Positions 1 through 10,081 of a stretch of DNA of 64,000 nt are shown here, piece by piece. The position numbers were made by a program, and so were the translations under genes. The number at the start of each line of letters is the position of its first letter. Within the stretch, counting starts at the first letter, position 1. The notes under the pieces were generated by a model. The model made no database searches. It was not told where the DNA came from and saw nothing but the letters and a program-made list of their open reading frames with translations. The stretch is from Streblospio benedicti (taxonomy: Eukaryota > Annelida > Polychaeta > Spionida > Spionidae), in NCBI GenBank assembly GCA_019095985.1, contig CM032669.1, forward strand, positions 30,756,679 through 30,820,678, in the 5' to 3' direction.

Positions 1-639
1 ACACATGCAAACCAGAAGGCTTGAAAAGACCAGCTGATACATTTGGGGCTACATTTGGGGCTATGTATGGTGTTTCTTTGAAGATATCAACCTTCAACCA
101 TATAGATTTTATTATAACATGCAAGCATGTTCTTTTAGTGAGACGCCATCTTAGGTCTCCCGCTTAAGCATGGCCCATTAAATCTTGTGTAAATACGGCG
201 TAAACACTATTGACTACAGGCCATTTCAAATGTGTTATATAGGTATATTAGTATTGCATATGTGCATGATGATATAAATATTGAAACATTCTTTAGAAAT
301 CTACGGGAACACACGAAGCCAATACGATGTCTGCTTGGGAGCATTAGGATTGTCAATTGAAAAAAATGTCATGTTTTGAGGTCAATATGCGTGAATTCAA
401 TGACCGAATTTGGTGGATGTAGTACGAGCTTACCAGGTTTCTTCAGTCTTTAATATCCTAGGTCTAGTTCAGACACACAGGGTTACACAGGGATAGGTTT
501 AACCTATTTCTTCTGACTTCTACTTTGTGCAGCACCTTACTGGCACCTGCTCAAGTTGTGTATCTAACAGCACTATTAATGGACAACCATCACAAAATCC
601 GCAAAAAGCCCACATATTTAATTAGCATATACAGTTTCT
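1..639. other. AT-rich DNA, nothing recognised
   Basis: No coding pattern, RNA gene or clear repeat could be recognised here. It may be intergenic or a 5' intron of the GPCR whose last exons start at 7871. Confidence 0.4.
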
Positions 640-1003
640 TGCTTCTCAGGGATTTTCTGTAGAGGAAACATGTGCTTATGATCTTGTGTGAAATGTTAAG
701 TAATTCAGTTTGAATACGTCTACATTAATATCATCATACACCTACATCACCTTTTCAAATGAAGATATACACGTTCTGTTAGGCTGAAAAAGATGCTGAA
801 AGATTTTAACAAGTAGAACATGCAGGCTTCTCTGTTGGTTCTTTTCATGATATTCACCCCGCTAAGAGCCCGTGATGCAAAAACATTTGAGATTAAAACC
901 CGCACACACACCGGCAGTAAACACGAAAATTCAGCCCACAGCCCACCAATTTGCAGGTACAGATGTGGGTTTCGTGGGCTGCGGGGCCCGCGCAGAGCTC
1001 TGA
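640..1003 (-). mobile_element. hAT-like MITE copy, minus orientation, interrupted
   Basis: The stretch 640-710 (ending in the words GTGCTTATGATCTTG and TTCAGTTT) is the reverse complement of 5720-5790. The stretch about 920-1003 (AATTCAGCCCACAGCCCAC, then a GTGGGCTGCGGGGC block) is the reverse complement of 5640-5720. The right edge, GCAGAGCTCTG near 992-1002, resembles the AGGGCTCTGG ends at 4062 and 6089, a terminal-inverted-repeat style typical of hAT MITEs. About 200 bp between the two matching blocks has no counterpart in the other copies. Assignment to hAT rests on the end motif only; no target-site duplication could be fixed. Confidence 0.45.
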
Positions 1004-1820
1004 GGAAAACAAAATTTATGTGCTAAAGTCAGCAACATAGACAAAGATCTTGAGCTAGCAGAACAGCTGAAACACGCATTCCCTTCTTAGATCACACGTT
1101 GGAGTACTTGTATGACCCGCCAGTATTTCCCCGGACCATTCACCAGTCACTCTAACAATGGACACGCATGACTGATTCCTGATGTGCACTGATAGGATGT
1201 CCGCTCTGGCATATATAATGAAAGGTTAATCAGTGTGTATTGATGGGGATTGTATCTTGTTTCAGTTTGTCTGTATGCTATCTTGATTGAATAGATAATA
1301 TAAATAGTAGGCCAGATAATGCGGTATATGAAATCAGGGTGCTGTATCATCAAGTGCACCAATGTTAATCGTATCACTGTAACCAGCTCAAACCTATTAG
1401 AATGTAGTAGGTGTGATATATATGCAGCATAGCTCATTATTTTGAGGCGACACATGCTGTGTTGATGTTTCTTGTCAAGGCTGTGACAATTTGGAAAGCA
1501 GTATAATAAAGAGTGTGAAGATTTCAAAGTTAAAACTTGGCGAAAAGAAGTTGTGTATGTAAATATGTAGCAACCTTGATTGACCAGTGCCATAAAGCTA
1601 CATGTCAATGTGCCTGCCCTTGCCAACAGTGTATGCCGTGGAGTGAATTGTACAGTTGGTAAAATAAATGGGTAAAATAGACGCTCGGGATATTGGTGTT
1701 GCAACATTATCAATTTTTCTAGCAATTTTAATGAAATGCCGTATGACTGGTTTATATAGGTCGAGCAAGTACACTACAGATCGTGGCAGAGGGATCCTTC
1801 ATTACTTCCGCCCTTTTTTC
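1004..1820. other. Intergenic or intronic, no supported gene
   Basis: A 192-codon open frame on the minus strand (1147-1725) has no recognisable domain and lies in AT-rich sequence without coding texture, so it is treated as chance. Confidence 0.35.
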
Positions 1821-1883
1821 TTCTCTTACTTTCTCTTACTTTCTCTTACTTTCCCATTCTTTCTCATACTTTCTCATACTTTC
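1821..1883. repeat. Decamer tandem repeat, TTTCTCTTAC type
   Basis: Six or so head-to-tail copies of a 10-bp pyrimidine-rich unit (variants TTCTCTTACT and TTCTCATACT). A sister array with the same unit lies at 2571-2620. Confidence 0.8.
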
Positions 1884-2570
1884 TTTTCCTTCGCCAAATT
1901 TTGCATATTACGTTTTTTTTAGTGAATTACAATTCAGAAAGAAATTCTCTTTCTAAGAATTACCATTCCGAAAAATTTCTTCAGCCACGTAATAGAGCGA
2001 AAACTTTCTTAGGAAAAGAATGAAGTGACCATGCCATCGTGGGCGATAATGGGGGTATCGTACGTTGGTGCATTTATAAGTTTAAATTAATCCTACCTTT
2101 GGTGTCAGATCAAAGTCCATCGTGTGTTCAAACTTATCATTGCATCATAGCATTAACATCACTTACATGTACTTACTACAATGACTACCAACCTTCAATC
2201 CTTTGATGTGCGAAATCTTTCTGTTTTGGCTATAAAAATTGTATAATAAACAATGTGTGTTCTCTCTATCTTAAGATTATCCATTAGTTATGATTTTAAT
2301 AATTATTTCATTACATGTATAGTAACACCCGCCACCAATTGCCACAAGTGAACTCGAACCATCTTTTATTTATGAGCCACAGAGGAGAAGAGTTCTCAAA
2401 AAAATTCTGTTGTAAACAAATTCTTCTAAAAATACCGACAAATTACGGGGAAAAAACATATGACAGACGTGACTCAGCAGAGAACCTTTATGGAATGATT
2501 ATGTTCTGAGAAGCCACCAATTTTTTCTATGGGAATACGGTTTACTTTCTTTTACTATCTTTTATTTTAT

Positions 2571-2620
2571 GTTACTTTCTCATACTTCCTCATACTTCCT
2601 CATACTTTCTCATACTTTCA
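2571..2620. repeat. Decamer tandem repeat, TTCTCATACT type
   Basis: Five head-to-tail copies of a 10-bp unit (ACTTTCTCAT / ACTTCCTCAT), the same unit as at 1821-1883. The intervening 690 bp holds no recognisable gene. Confidence 0.8.
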
Positions 2621-3283
2621 CTAATTCGTTTGGAGTTCCAAAAAAGGGGGTCCTTTTTACTGTATGTATAATGCCAGCAGTCAATCTTTCCCGTTTCTCT
2701 AAATAACTTGAAGCTTCAGATATATGGAAATTTTATTATTCACTCGTGTGTATGTAGTTCTATGTATTCGATTATGATGAAAATGTACATGCTCACTATG
2801 CAAAAGATACACCTAAAACAGAAATAACTAGACACCTCTGCACAATTTATGGACTCATAAATAGCCTGGCTTGTATTGTTAGAATAAGACTTTTGTATAT
2901 TTATGGTACAATTATCGTCAGCCCAAGGACTAGTCTACAATTATATAGTGTTTGTTTTTTTATAGTCTGTGGCTATATCTAATGTGTAATTCTCAGACAC
3001 AGTTTGCATTTGTAAGTAATATGGTTAAAAATTTGTACACTTGATTTATTTATAATGACTTCAATCAGTGTATGACGCCCACAGTGTACTCACCCTCGAT
3101 CTCCTTTCTAAATAATGTGCTGGATCTCCCAGTGTTCTAATTGATTTTCGTTGGCATAGGCAACCCTTCCCCACCCTCCTCTCCCCCACCCCTCCAGTAC
3201 CCGGTTTTTTTTCCATTCATTGGAGTTGGTTGGGCATGTTTGTGCAACCTCTAAACATGCAAAACCTGTGAAAACCATTAGTT

Positions 3284-3633
3284 GCATAGGCAGATCTAGG
3301 GGATGTGCAGCCCCCTCCACCCCCACCCCCACCCCCTGACGGCACACTGTCTCTATTGAAGTTCCCACTCATGCCACCTCTGGTGATAAATACTATCTCC
3401 ATATTGTCTCCATACACCGTTGAAATCCACATCGGAACTGTGCAATCATCATGAATGGGGGTAGTCTGTGTGTAATGGTGGGTGCTAATAATAGTGACAA
3501 GTTAGGCTTCCCCATTTCTCCTTCCCACCAAAAAAAAACCCACCAAAAAAAAAAAAAAAAAAAAAAAAAACTTTCATTGGGGTTTTGGCATGTCCCCTAT
3601 CGGTCGATCGCATAAAACCCAAGAGATCCCTTA
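3284..3633 (+). repeat. Dispersed C-tract repeat with poly-A, copy 1
   Basis: It starts with GCATAGGCAGATCTAGGG, has runs of CCACCCCCA and a 26-base A run at 3545-3570, then CTTTCATTGGGGTTTTGGCATGT and a GATCGCATAAAACCC block. The same order of landmarks (CATAGGCAGATCC, C/G tracts, CATT...GG, GATCGAT or ATAGAGCGCA) recurs at 23862-24030 and 31724-31825, so this is an interspersed repeat family of unknown class. Confidence 0.5.
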
Positions 3634-3879
3634 AATGTGATTTCCGAAAAGCTGCATCTGGCAGTGGATTTTGTCCCTTTTCATCTTTTTAATGTTCAAT
3701 ATACTTTAAACAATGAACATAGTTTGCACCATGGGCTCTTTGTGGACTTAAAAACATCATGAGAACCTGCATAGAAACCTGCATATTCTACTTGTTATAT
3801 ATGATTAATGTAAATGCGATTGACTCTGTAACTGCAGTCAAAATAGGTGATAAATGTATTGACTAAATGTTTAAACATT

Positions 3880-4062
3880 ACTAAATATTTATAAAATGTT
3901 CAGGTTTTAGGTGTTTTTTTCGCTTCTTTTTCATTAATATCTGCGGGTGTAGGTGAAGGCTCAATCTTTGTTTAACATGTGGGTGCGGGCTTGGGTGCCG
4001 GTTTCACATTAGACGTGCGAAACAGGTGTGGGTGCAAACTTATCACCCTCGCAGGGCTCTGG
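3880..4062 (+). mobile_element. hAT-like MITE, right-end copy
   Basis: TAAATATTTAT, TTAATATCTG, GGGTGTAGG..GGCTCAAT, GTGTGGGTGCAAACTTATCACCC and the terminal GCAGGGCTCTGG align with 5900-6089 in the same order. Only the right half is recognisable. Confidence 0.55.
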
Positions 4063-5380
4063 AATAGGGACTTCGTTGCTTCTTAGGCTTGTATATTATT
4101 AGATATGCTTTACTGTACTTCAGTGCCAAGCATAGTAAGCCGACAAGCCACACTTCGAACTTAGATTCCATGCTGAGCGGACATAGTACCTGTGGAGTTG
4201 GGTCTTTATTCTCGATCTTTGAACACCATCCGCTTTCCCCACGTGGATATGTCAGGGAGTGGCCCACCTATAGCCTGTCAATTCGTGAGTTAATTAAATG
4301 ATTAATGTTATTAGAATGCACCCGTAATATCCTCTACTGGAGAGGGCAGTTTTGAGCTACACGTGCTTGTGCTTGCCATCCCCAGGGAGTCGTCTCCATT
4401 CGTGTGTCCTCTGAACATGGTAACAGCCGCCAATATGGCCTGTGGGTTTGCGTTTACACTCAACTCGGGCACGCCCAGCAGTATGCGGGAGTAATTAAAT
4501 ACAACGAGAAGTCTAGGTGTGTAAAACCTGTTATCGCTTGTTGCCTGAAAAGGCGTCAGGGATAAACATTTACAGTTTTGGCGTACGGTGACCATGATAC
4601 CAGGCTCCAGTCCAAGAAGATTCCCTTGATATAGAAACGATGTTGAGCAAGTTAAGCCAATACTGGGGTAGGGAGATTGGCACCTTGTATTAAATGTAAC
4701 CTTACCATCTACCACTTAAGTAACACCATGCACGTCATGGTGTCTGGATGTGAAAGGCTTAGGCTTTTCAGCTTGTTTAAGGTCTTAAGTGAGATACTAT
4801 ATTGGCAGGATACTCAATGCTTTTCAGCATTTGTCAGCTAGTGACACTATTCTAAGCGTTAGTTTTGATGAACGTAGCTCAAATTTGGTTCACTCCAAGC
4901 TGGTCCTGGTTGCAAATGTGTGAGCCAGAAGACAGTTGTGAGACTTCTTAGTTAGCCATGAGCGTAAAGTAGGTGAGTTTGCAACTTCCCAACGTTAGTG
5001 TTAATTTTATGTGAGATGTTTTTCTAATCCTACTTTCTTTCAAACCGAGACCTAGGTATCACTACTCTTTCTTTTTAGCTGAAGCCCACTCCAGATGTAC
5101 ACTCTGCCAAGTGTGAATTATAGGTGCTGCTACCGATGGAGATGATCGGCATCAAAAGAACATCATATGGATAACACATGGATATTTTGCGGGGTGAGTT
5201 TTCATTGCACAAGTTAGTCCCGTACAAGCGGACGACCTTGTAAAGTGAAAACTGGGGGAGACAGTCTTCTTAAAGGGACTGCCAGAGTAGGTGCCCTATA
5301 TAAGTGCGCCAGTTAGGATTAGAACTTTCCACTTTGTCACACTTCAGTATGGGCCAGAAAGCCCTGTGGGGGTAATTTTC
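4063..5380. other. No supported gene; locally GC-richer block
   Basis: The section 4310-4730 is visibly richer in G and C than its surroundings and has a 134-codon minus-strand open frame without any domain that I recognise. No splice-bounded exon or RNA gene could be supported. It may be a piece of an unknown repeat. Confidence 0.3.
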
Positions 5381-5650
5381 AGCCCACAGCCCCCCTGTCT
5401 GCACCCGCAAATTTGAGAGTTGGGGGCTGAATTGTCACTTATTCTGAAGATCCAGGTTTTTGGACTGAAGGGACTTTGCAAGATCATTAGCAAGGGGGGC
5501 TCCTTTACAGAAACTCCCTGAAAAAGCTATTGAAGTGTTTTTGTTAAAACGTTGGGCTAAATTGGGGCAGGGGGCTTTCAGGCTAAACGCCAATTACTGT
5601 AACTGTGAGCCCCCCCCCGTGTGATCCGTCCCTGCTTCAGTAGGTATTAT
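5381..5650 (+). repeat. Direct duplicate of hAT-like MITE half, copy a
   Basis: CAGCCCACAG, GCACCCGCAAATTTG, GGCTGAATTGTCACTTATTC, GCAAGATCAT, GAAACTCCCT and CGCCAATTACTGTAACTGTGA recur in the same order at 5660-5875, giving a diverged direct repeat about 275 bp apart. Confidence 0.6.
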
Positions 5651-5659
5651 ATGTTTTGC

Positions 5660-6089
5660 AGCCCGCACACACCCGCAAATTTGCAAGTTGCAGGCTGAAT
5701 TGTCACTTATTCTGAAGATGTTTTCAAACTGAACTACTTCGCAAGATCATAAGCACACGTGTTACCTGTACGGAAACTCCCTAAGAAGCATTACTTGTTA
5801 CTAACGTTGATTATGGGTTGAGTTCATTCATGTAAACGCCAATAACTGTAACTGTGATAATGTGTGATAATTGTATTATGTATTATATGTTTACACAAAA
5901 CTGTAAATATTTATGAAATATGCGGGATTTACTGTGGGCTTTTGCTGTTTTTGTGTGGTTTGTCCTTTAATATCTGTGGATGGGGGCTCAATTTTTATTA
6001 GCCATGCTGGTGCGGGTGGGTCACAGGGTTTCACAATTAACGAGCGGGGCGGGTGTGGGTGCAAACTTATCACCCATGTAGGGCTCTGG
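5660..6089 (+). mobile_element. hAT-like MITE, longest copy
   Basis: This is the longest copy of the family at about 430 bp. It begins at CAGCCCGCACACACCCGC and ends at GTAGGGCTCTGG, which matches the end of the copy at 4062 and, inverted, resembles the end near 1003. It contains no transposase-like frame, so it is non-autonomous. Confidence 0.55.
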
Positions 6090-6177
6090 TATGGCATAAT
6101 TCTATTAGGATAACTCACTGATAAGCATGAAAACGAAATGATAGTGGATGTTTGCACCACCATAACAGTGTGCGTTT

Positions 6178-6757
6178 AATTGCGTTGCTTTAGCTGCTGA
6201 AGCAAAGCCTTGTGTTTGTTTCATTTGTATTTTACTAAATGTGTATGCATGTCTCTGGACAAACTAAAACTTTTACTAATAAACCAATTTCATTCAAACT
6301 TTACACAACCATGCTGTATAACCCAACACCAAAGTGATTTGATTTCTTGGCGTTTTGCCAACTAAAATGTGATTTCCACAGTGCCATTTATGGTTCATTT
6401 TCTGCAACAATTTTGATAGCATTAGATAGATTACATTCAAACTTAAGAAAATGCCTGCATGCTTAATAAATGTCATATGGATTTGCCAATGTCTATCAAA
6501 GAGCCATTTTAAGTCAATATTATAATTCCCCCAACCCCGATTGTTTTATTACCCCCTAAACCTAAGAGAGCCCATTATCACTTGAATAATGTGCAATAGT
6601 ACTGTTGGTTACATGGCTTGATTAAGATTGCATTTTGTGACAATGTAAGAAAACGGTGTCCTGCTTTATGGTTTTAATTGCAAAGTATACATGGCTGCTT
6701 GAAGTAAACATCTTTTTATTGCCCATGAGTAAATGGTGTTCTTTTAATCCAACTAAG
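6178..6757 (+). mobile_element. Helitron-like non-autonomous element, old copy
   Basis: GCGTTGCTTTAGCTGCTGAAGC, TGTCTCTGGACAAACTA, TTTCATTCAAACTTTACACAAC, AAGTGATTTGATTT and GCAAAGTATACATGGC match, in order, the copies at 21278-22233. The 3' end is decayed: the GTGTTC hairpin and CTAG seen in the younger copies have become GTGTTC...AACTAAG. Divergence suggests it is clearly older than the 21-22 kb copies. Confidence 0.6.
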
Positions 6758-7819
6758 TCGTTATACATTGCTGTTACTCTTGTATCTGTTTCCTCATTTA
6801 TTAACTTGACAACTTGAACTACATCTAAGGGGATACTTATTTCTGCATAAGTCCTTTGGATTAATTTGGTATAATATGAAATACATAAAACGTGTCTACT
6901 TGAGCGAGATGTTCATCAAATGGAGATGTAAATATATACTTCAATATATTTGGTTACAAATTTCTTCATATGTTCACTTCTAACAACAATGAATAATTAC
7001 TATTAAAACATGTGCATATTTTAAAAAAACTAATATAATCACTATAAAGTACCATTCAATAGTAAATTACATGCAACCAATATGCTAGATGATTCAATGT
7101 CCTCAAATAAATTGAACAACTCCAATGTAAAATCTATAGCATGAGAATTTTGAATGTGAAAATGAACACTTTATAAATTTAGCTCTAATTTTGACCCCAC
7201 AGTACACGACAATAACAGAGATATACTGAGTTTTGAGTGAGAATCATTCAGATGGTTTATTGCACTGTGTTCAGTGCTTTCCTGGGGTACAGTTCATACC
7301 TGATATCTAGTCATATCTAGGGTGGAGGTTGTGCGCCAGATTATAACTGTGAAATCGAGTCTTCACAAATGTTGATATACTTTAAGATATATGCCTTCTG
7401 AGATAAACTTTACTTGGGATAATAATGTCTTTATTTTGTTCATGAATTAATGCTTTTGTATTAATTGACGATAAATTTCTGGAAATCAGTGGATTTCAAA
7501 CTTAAAATACATGTAAAATGAGCAAATTGAACAGATTTGAAAATTTGAGGCGATGTTTTCTAGATAATAATATAAGTTTTGTTATAGGACAGTGTTTTTC
7601 ATCATTCCGATGTTTTTCCCTCAGTTATATCGTACGCAAGAAAAGTTTTCATTAATTGCCTAATAATAAATGTTTGTTCTGATCTGTATATTTCAAGCCA
7701 TGTCATTAGATAAGATTATCACTTACATAGCAAGGTGTAATTTGTAAAACAAATTGAAGCAATAATAAGAGAGAAAAATGAAAGTTTTATTAGTTGAAGC
7801 GTAAAATAATGTTACTCGT
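6758..7819. other. AT-rich, probable GPCR intron
   Basis: No repeat family, RNA gene or exon could be recognised. By position it is probably the intron upstream of the TM6 exon at 7871. Confidence 0.4.
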
Positions 7820-7864
7820 CCCCTTAAATGGTGTACTTTACCCCTTAAATGGTGTACTTTACCC
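7820..7864. repeat. Two-copy 21-bp tandem repeat at splice acceptor
   Basis: The unit CCCTTAAATGGTGTACTTTAC occurs twice head to tail, immediately before the CTGGCAG acceptor of the GPCR exon at 7871. It occupies the place where the polypyrimidine tract should be. Confidence 0.85.
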
Positions 7865-7870
7865 TGGCAG

Positions 7871-7975
7871 GTGGTGATCATGCTGGTGGTGATCATGTCT
7901 GTATTCGCGCTGTGCTGGCTGCCTTTCCAGATCATGATCCTCTACTCTGAGTACCGGCCTAACAAGCTCGAGCCG
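7871..7975 (+). CDS. GPCR exon: TM6 and loop 3 start
   Basis: 35 codons, phase 0 at both ends. The acceptor is CCTGGCAG and the donor is G|GTGAGTTC. TM6 shows the conserved F-x-x-C-W-x-P (FALCWLPF), followed by SEYRPNKLEP, the start of extracellular loop 3. GC content rises sharply against the flanking intron, as expected for a real exon. Confidence 0.9.
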
Positions 7976-10008
7976 GTGAGTTCAAGTCTCTTTATTTTCA
8001 ATTTATGTTGTGTGTGCTATCATCACAAATTAGGACCACCTACAACCATTGCATGCGGTCCAACACATTTAAATATAGAGACAACTAAAGAGATGATGGT
8101 CTACTGTACTGCCGTTATAGACATTGAAAAAAAAGGGTCAGATCTTTTATTTTTCATCCATCTATAATTTGGGGGGAGGGGGGGGGGGTTGATGCATATT
8201 CTATGTTACGATGCACATTTTTAACACATCACTTTCTTCCCTTGAAAGCGAGGCCTGTTACCATGTGACTACTAAAATAATGCCAACACCAATATTTTTT
8301 GCTGCTTTTACGTTGATTTTAATAGAGTGACATACCACAGGGACGCATTTAAACATTTGAGGAGGGGGGTAAAGAGACAGCCCACCACCACAACAAAAAA
8401 GCATACACAAACATTCTGTGTTCTTTCAGATATAGAGGGATGGGGTGTTTAAACCCTGATCCCCGCTCCCTAAATATCCCTCAGATTCGCCAGACCTTAA
8501 TCCTCAAAAACATTGTCTGGTAATAGGCCTCGCTTTCAAAAGTATGTATATATATTCTAAACATTTGTCAAAATAGTCGACAGTTTTAAGCTCCATTATT
8601 CATCCTTAAATTCTCATTCTGCACAGACTGAGGTGTATACTTGTTCTAATAGCTATGACATGCCACAAGTACTGTAAAGTGTAAACGTATGGTGCTCTTT
8701 TGTAGTATTATTGGAGCATTGGGTACCGTAAAAGTTCAACTATATATACATATATAGTCATCTATGAAAAGTTTGCTGTGTGAGAAATGAAAACAGATAT
8801 GGTCCTACTTTACAAGTTTATTTCAAAACTATAACTATATCGTGTATTTGAATCTAGATCTGATAATCTGACTATTCTGACTTATGCTGATCTGCGACGA
8901 AATGTATACAGTGAAATTAGTTAACATTCATGTGTAAGCGACATTTTGAACCGGACAGAAGTGGGCCGTTTCCTACATGGGGCGGTCCTAATTGAAGGTT
9001 CTACTGTAAACATAGCACTAGCGGCTAAGTGGTCGTAATCACTAACTATTAAAAGTGCAGATGCGGATTAATTTTGGGGCGTCTTTTTGGTGTCAAACGA
9101 CTCCAATATGGCTGAATTTGTCTGATATGTTTGTTGTAAAATCGCCAATAAACGGCCAACAGCACCATTTTGATGATGAAAAGCATAAATTTGGAATGCT
9201 ACCCTGTACCATGAATGATCTGCAGTCAGATGGCGTCCAGCTGGTCAGGTTAAAGAGGACTTAGCCGGACAAAGTACAGACATTAGTGTATTAATATATA
9301 GATTACAAAAATCTTGTGTTGCCCCATCGCTATATCGTCTCTTAAAACAACCCTTATGCACTTGCGTGATTGCCTTTTTTTAGGAGACTATATATTGTTG
9401 CTACATCACTAGCGATTTCGCTTATATGTGAACGTAAAAATCATTACTCCCCTAAACAATGGCAATTTGCCAATAAACATAGACCACAACATTACCACTG
9501 GGCTTTATTTGTCGCGAATGTCTGACCTAAACATTACATAAACTGCGGTTTATGAACATGTGACCGTGCCACTTCTGCATATTAGGATCAAATTTTATGG
9601 GTACTTCATGTCCAAATTGGCGGGAAGAGTGCGAAAATGTAAGATACGAAGCACTTTAACAAGGAAGCGGCATGTACTAAGACGTTTAATCAAGGCAATA
9701 ACTGGCTTTGTTGTTACAGTCAAAAGTTTAAGAATTTCAGCTTTAACTTTAACTGTGTACTTATATACGTAAAGATAAGATGCGTCTACGTTCAGTGATT
9801 AATCTAGAAATTGGCAACAATGCGTACTTGATATTCATGAATTTAATGCATCACCCTACTACCTTTATATTTTGAAATAGTTACCAAGGGCCAATACAAT
9901 GATTCAATTCTACTCTCACTTTTCCGCCAAGCAAGCTCCTACCACTGTATTGACATCGCTGAAGAAACATCTTCCATTTTAATACATGTGTGTGTATGTG
10001 TGTGTGTT

Positions 10009-10081
<73 letters not shown>

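Noticed and set aside
1147-1725. 192-codon minus-strand gene
   Set aside because: No domain, no coding composition and no splice context in AT-rich DNA.
4311-4715. 134-codon minus-strand gene
   Set aside because: Frame is open in a GC-richer block but lacks any recognisable domain; neighbouring frames are equally gap-free for short distances.
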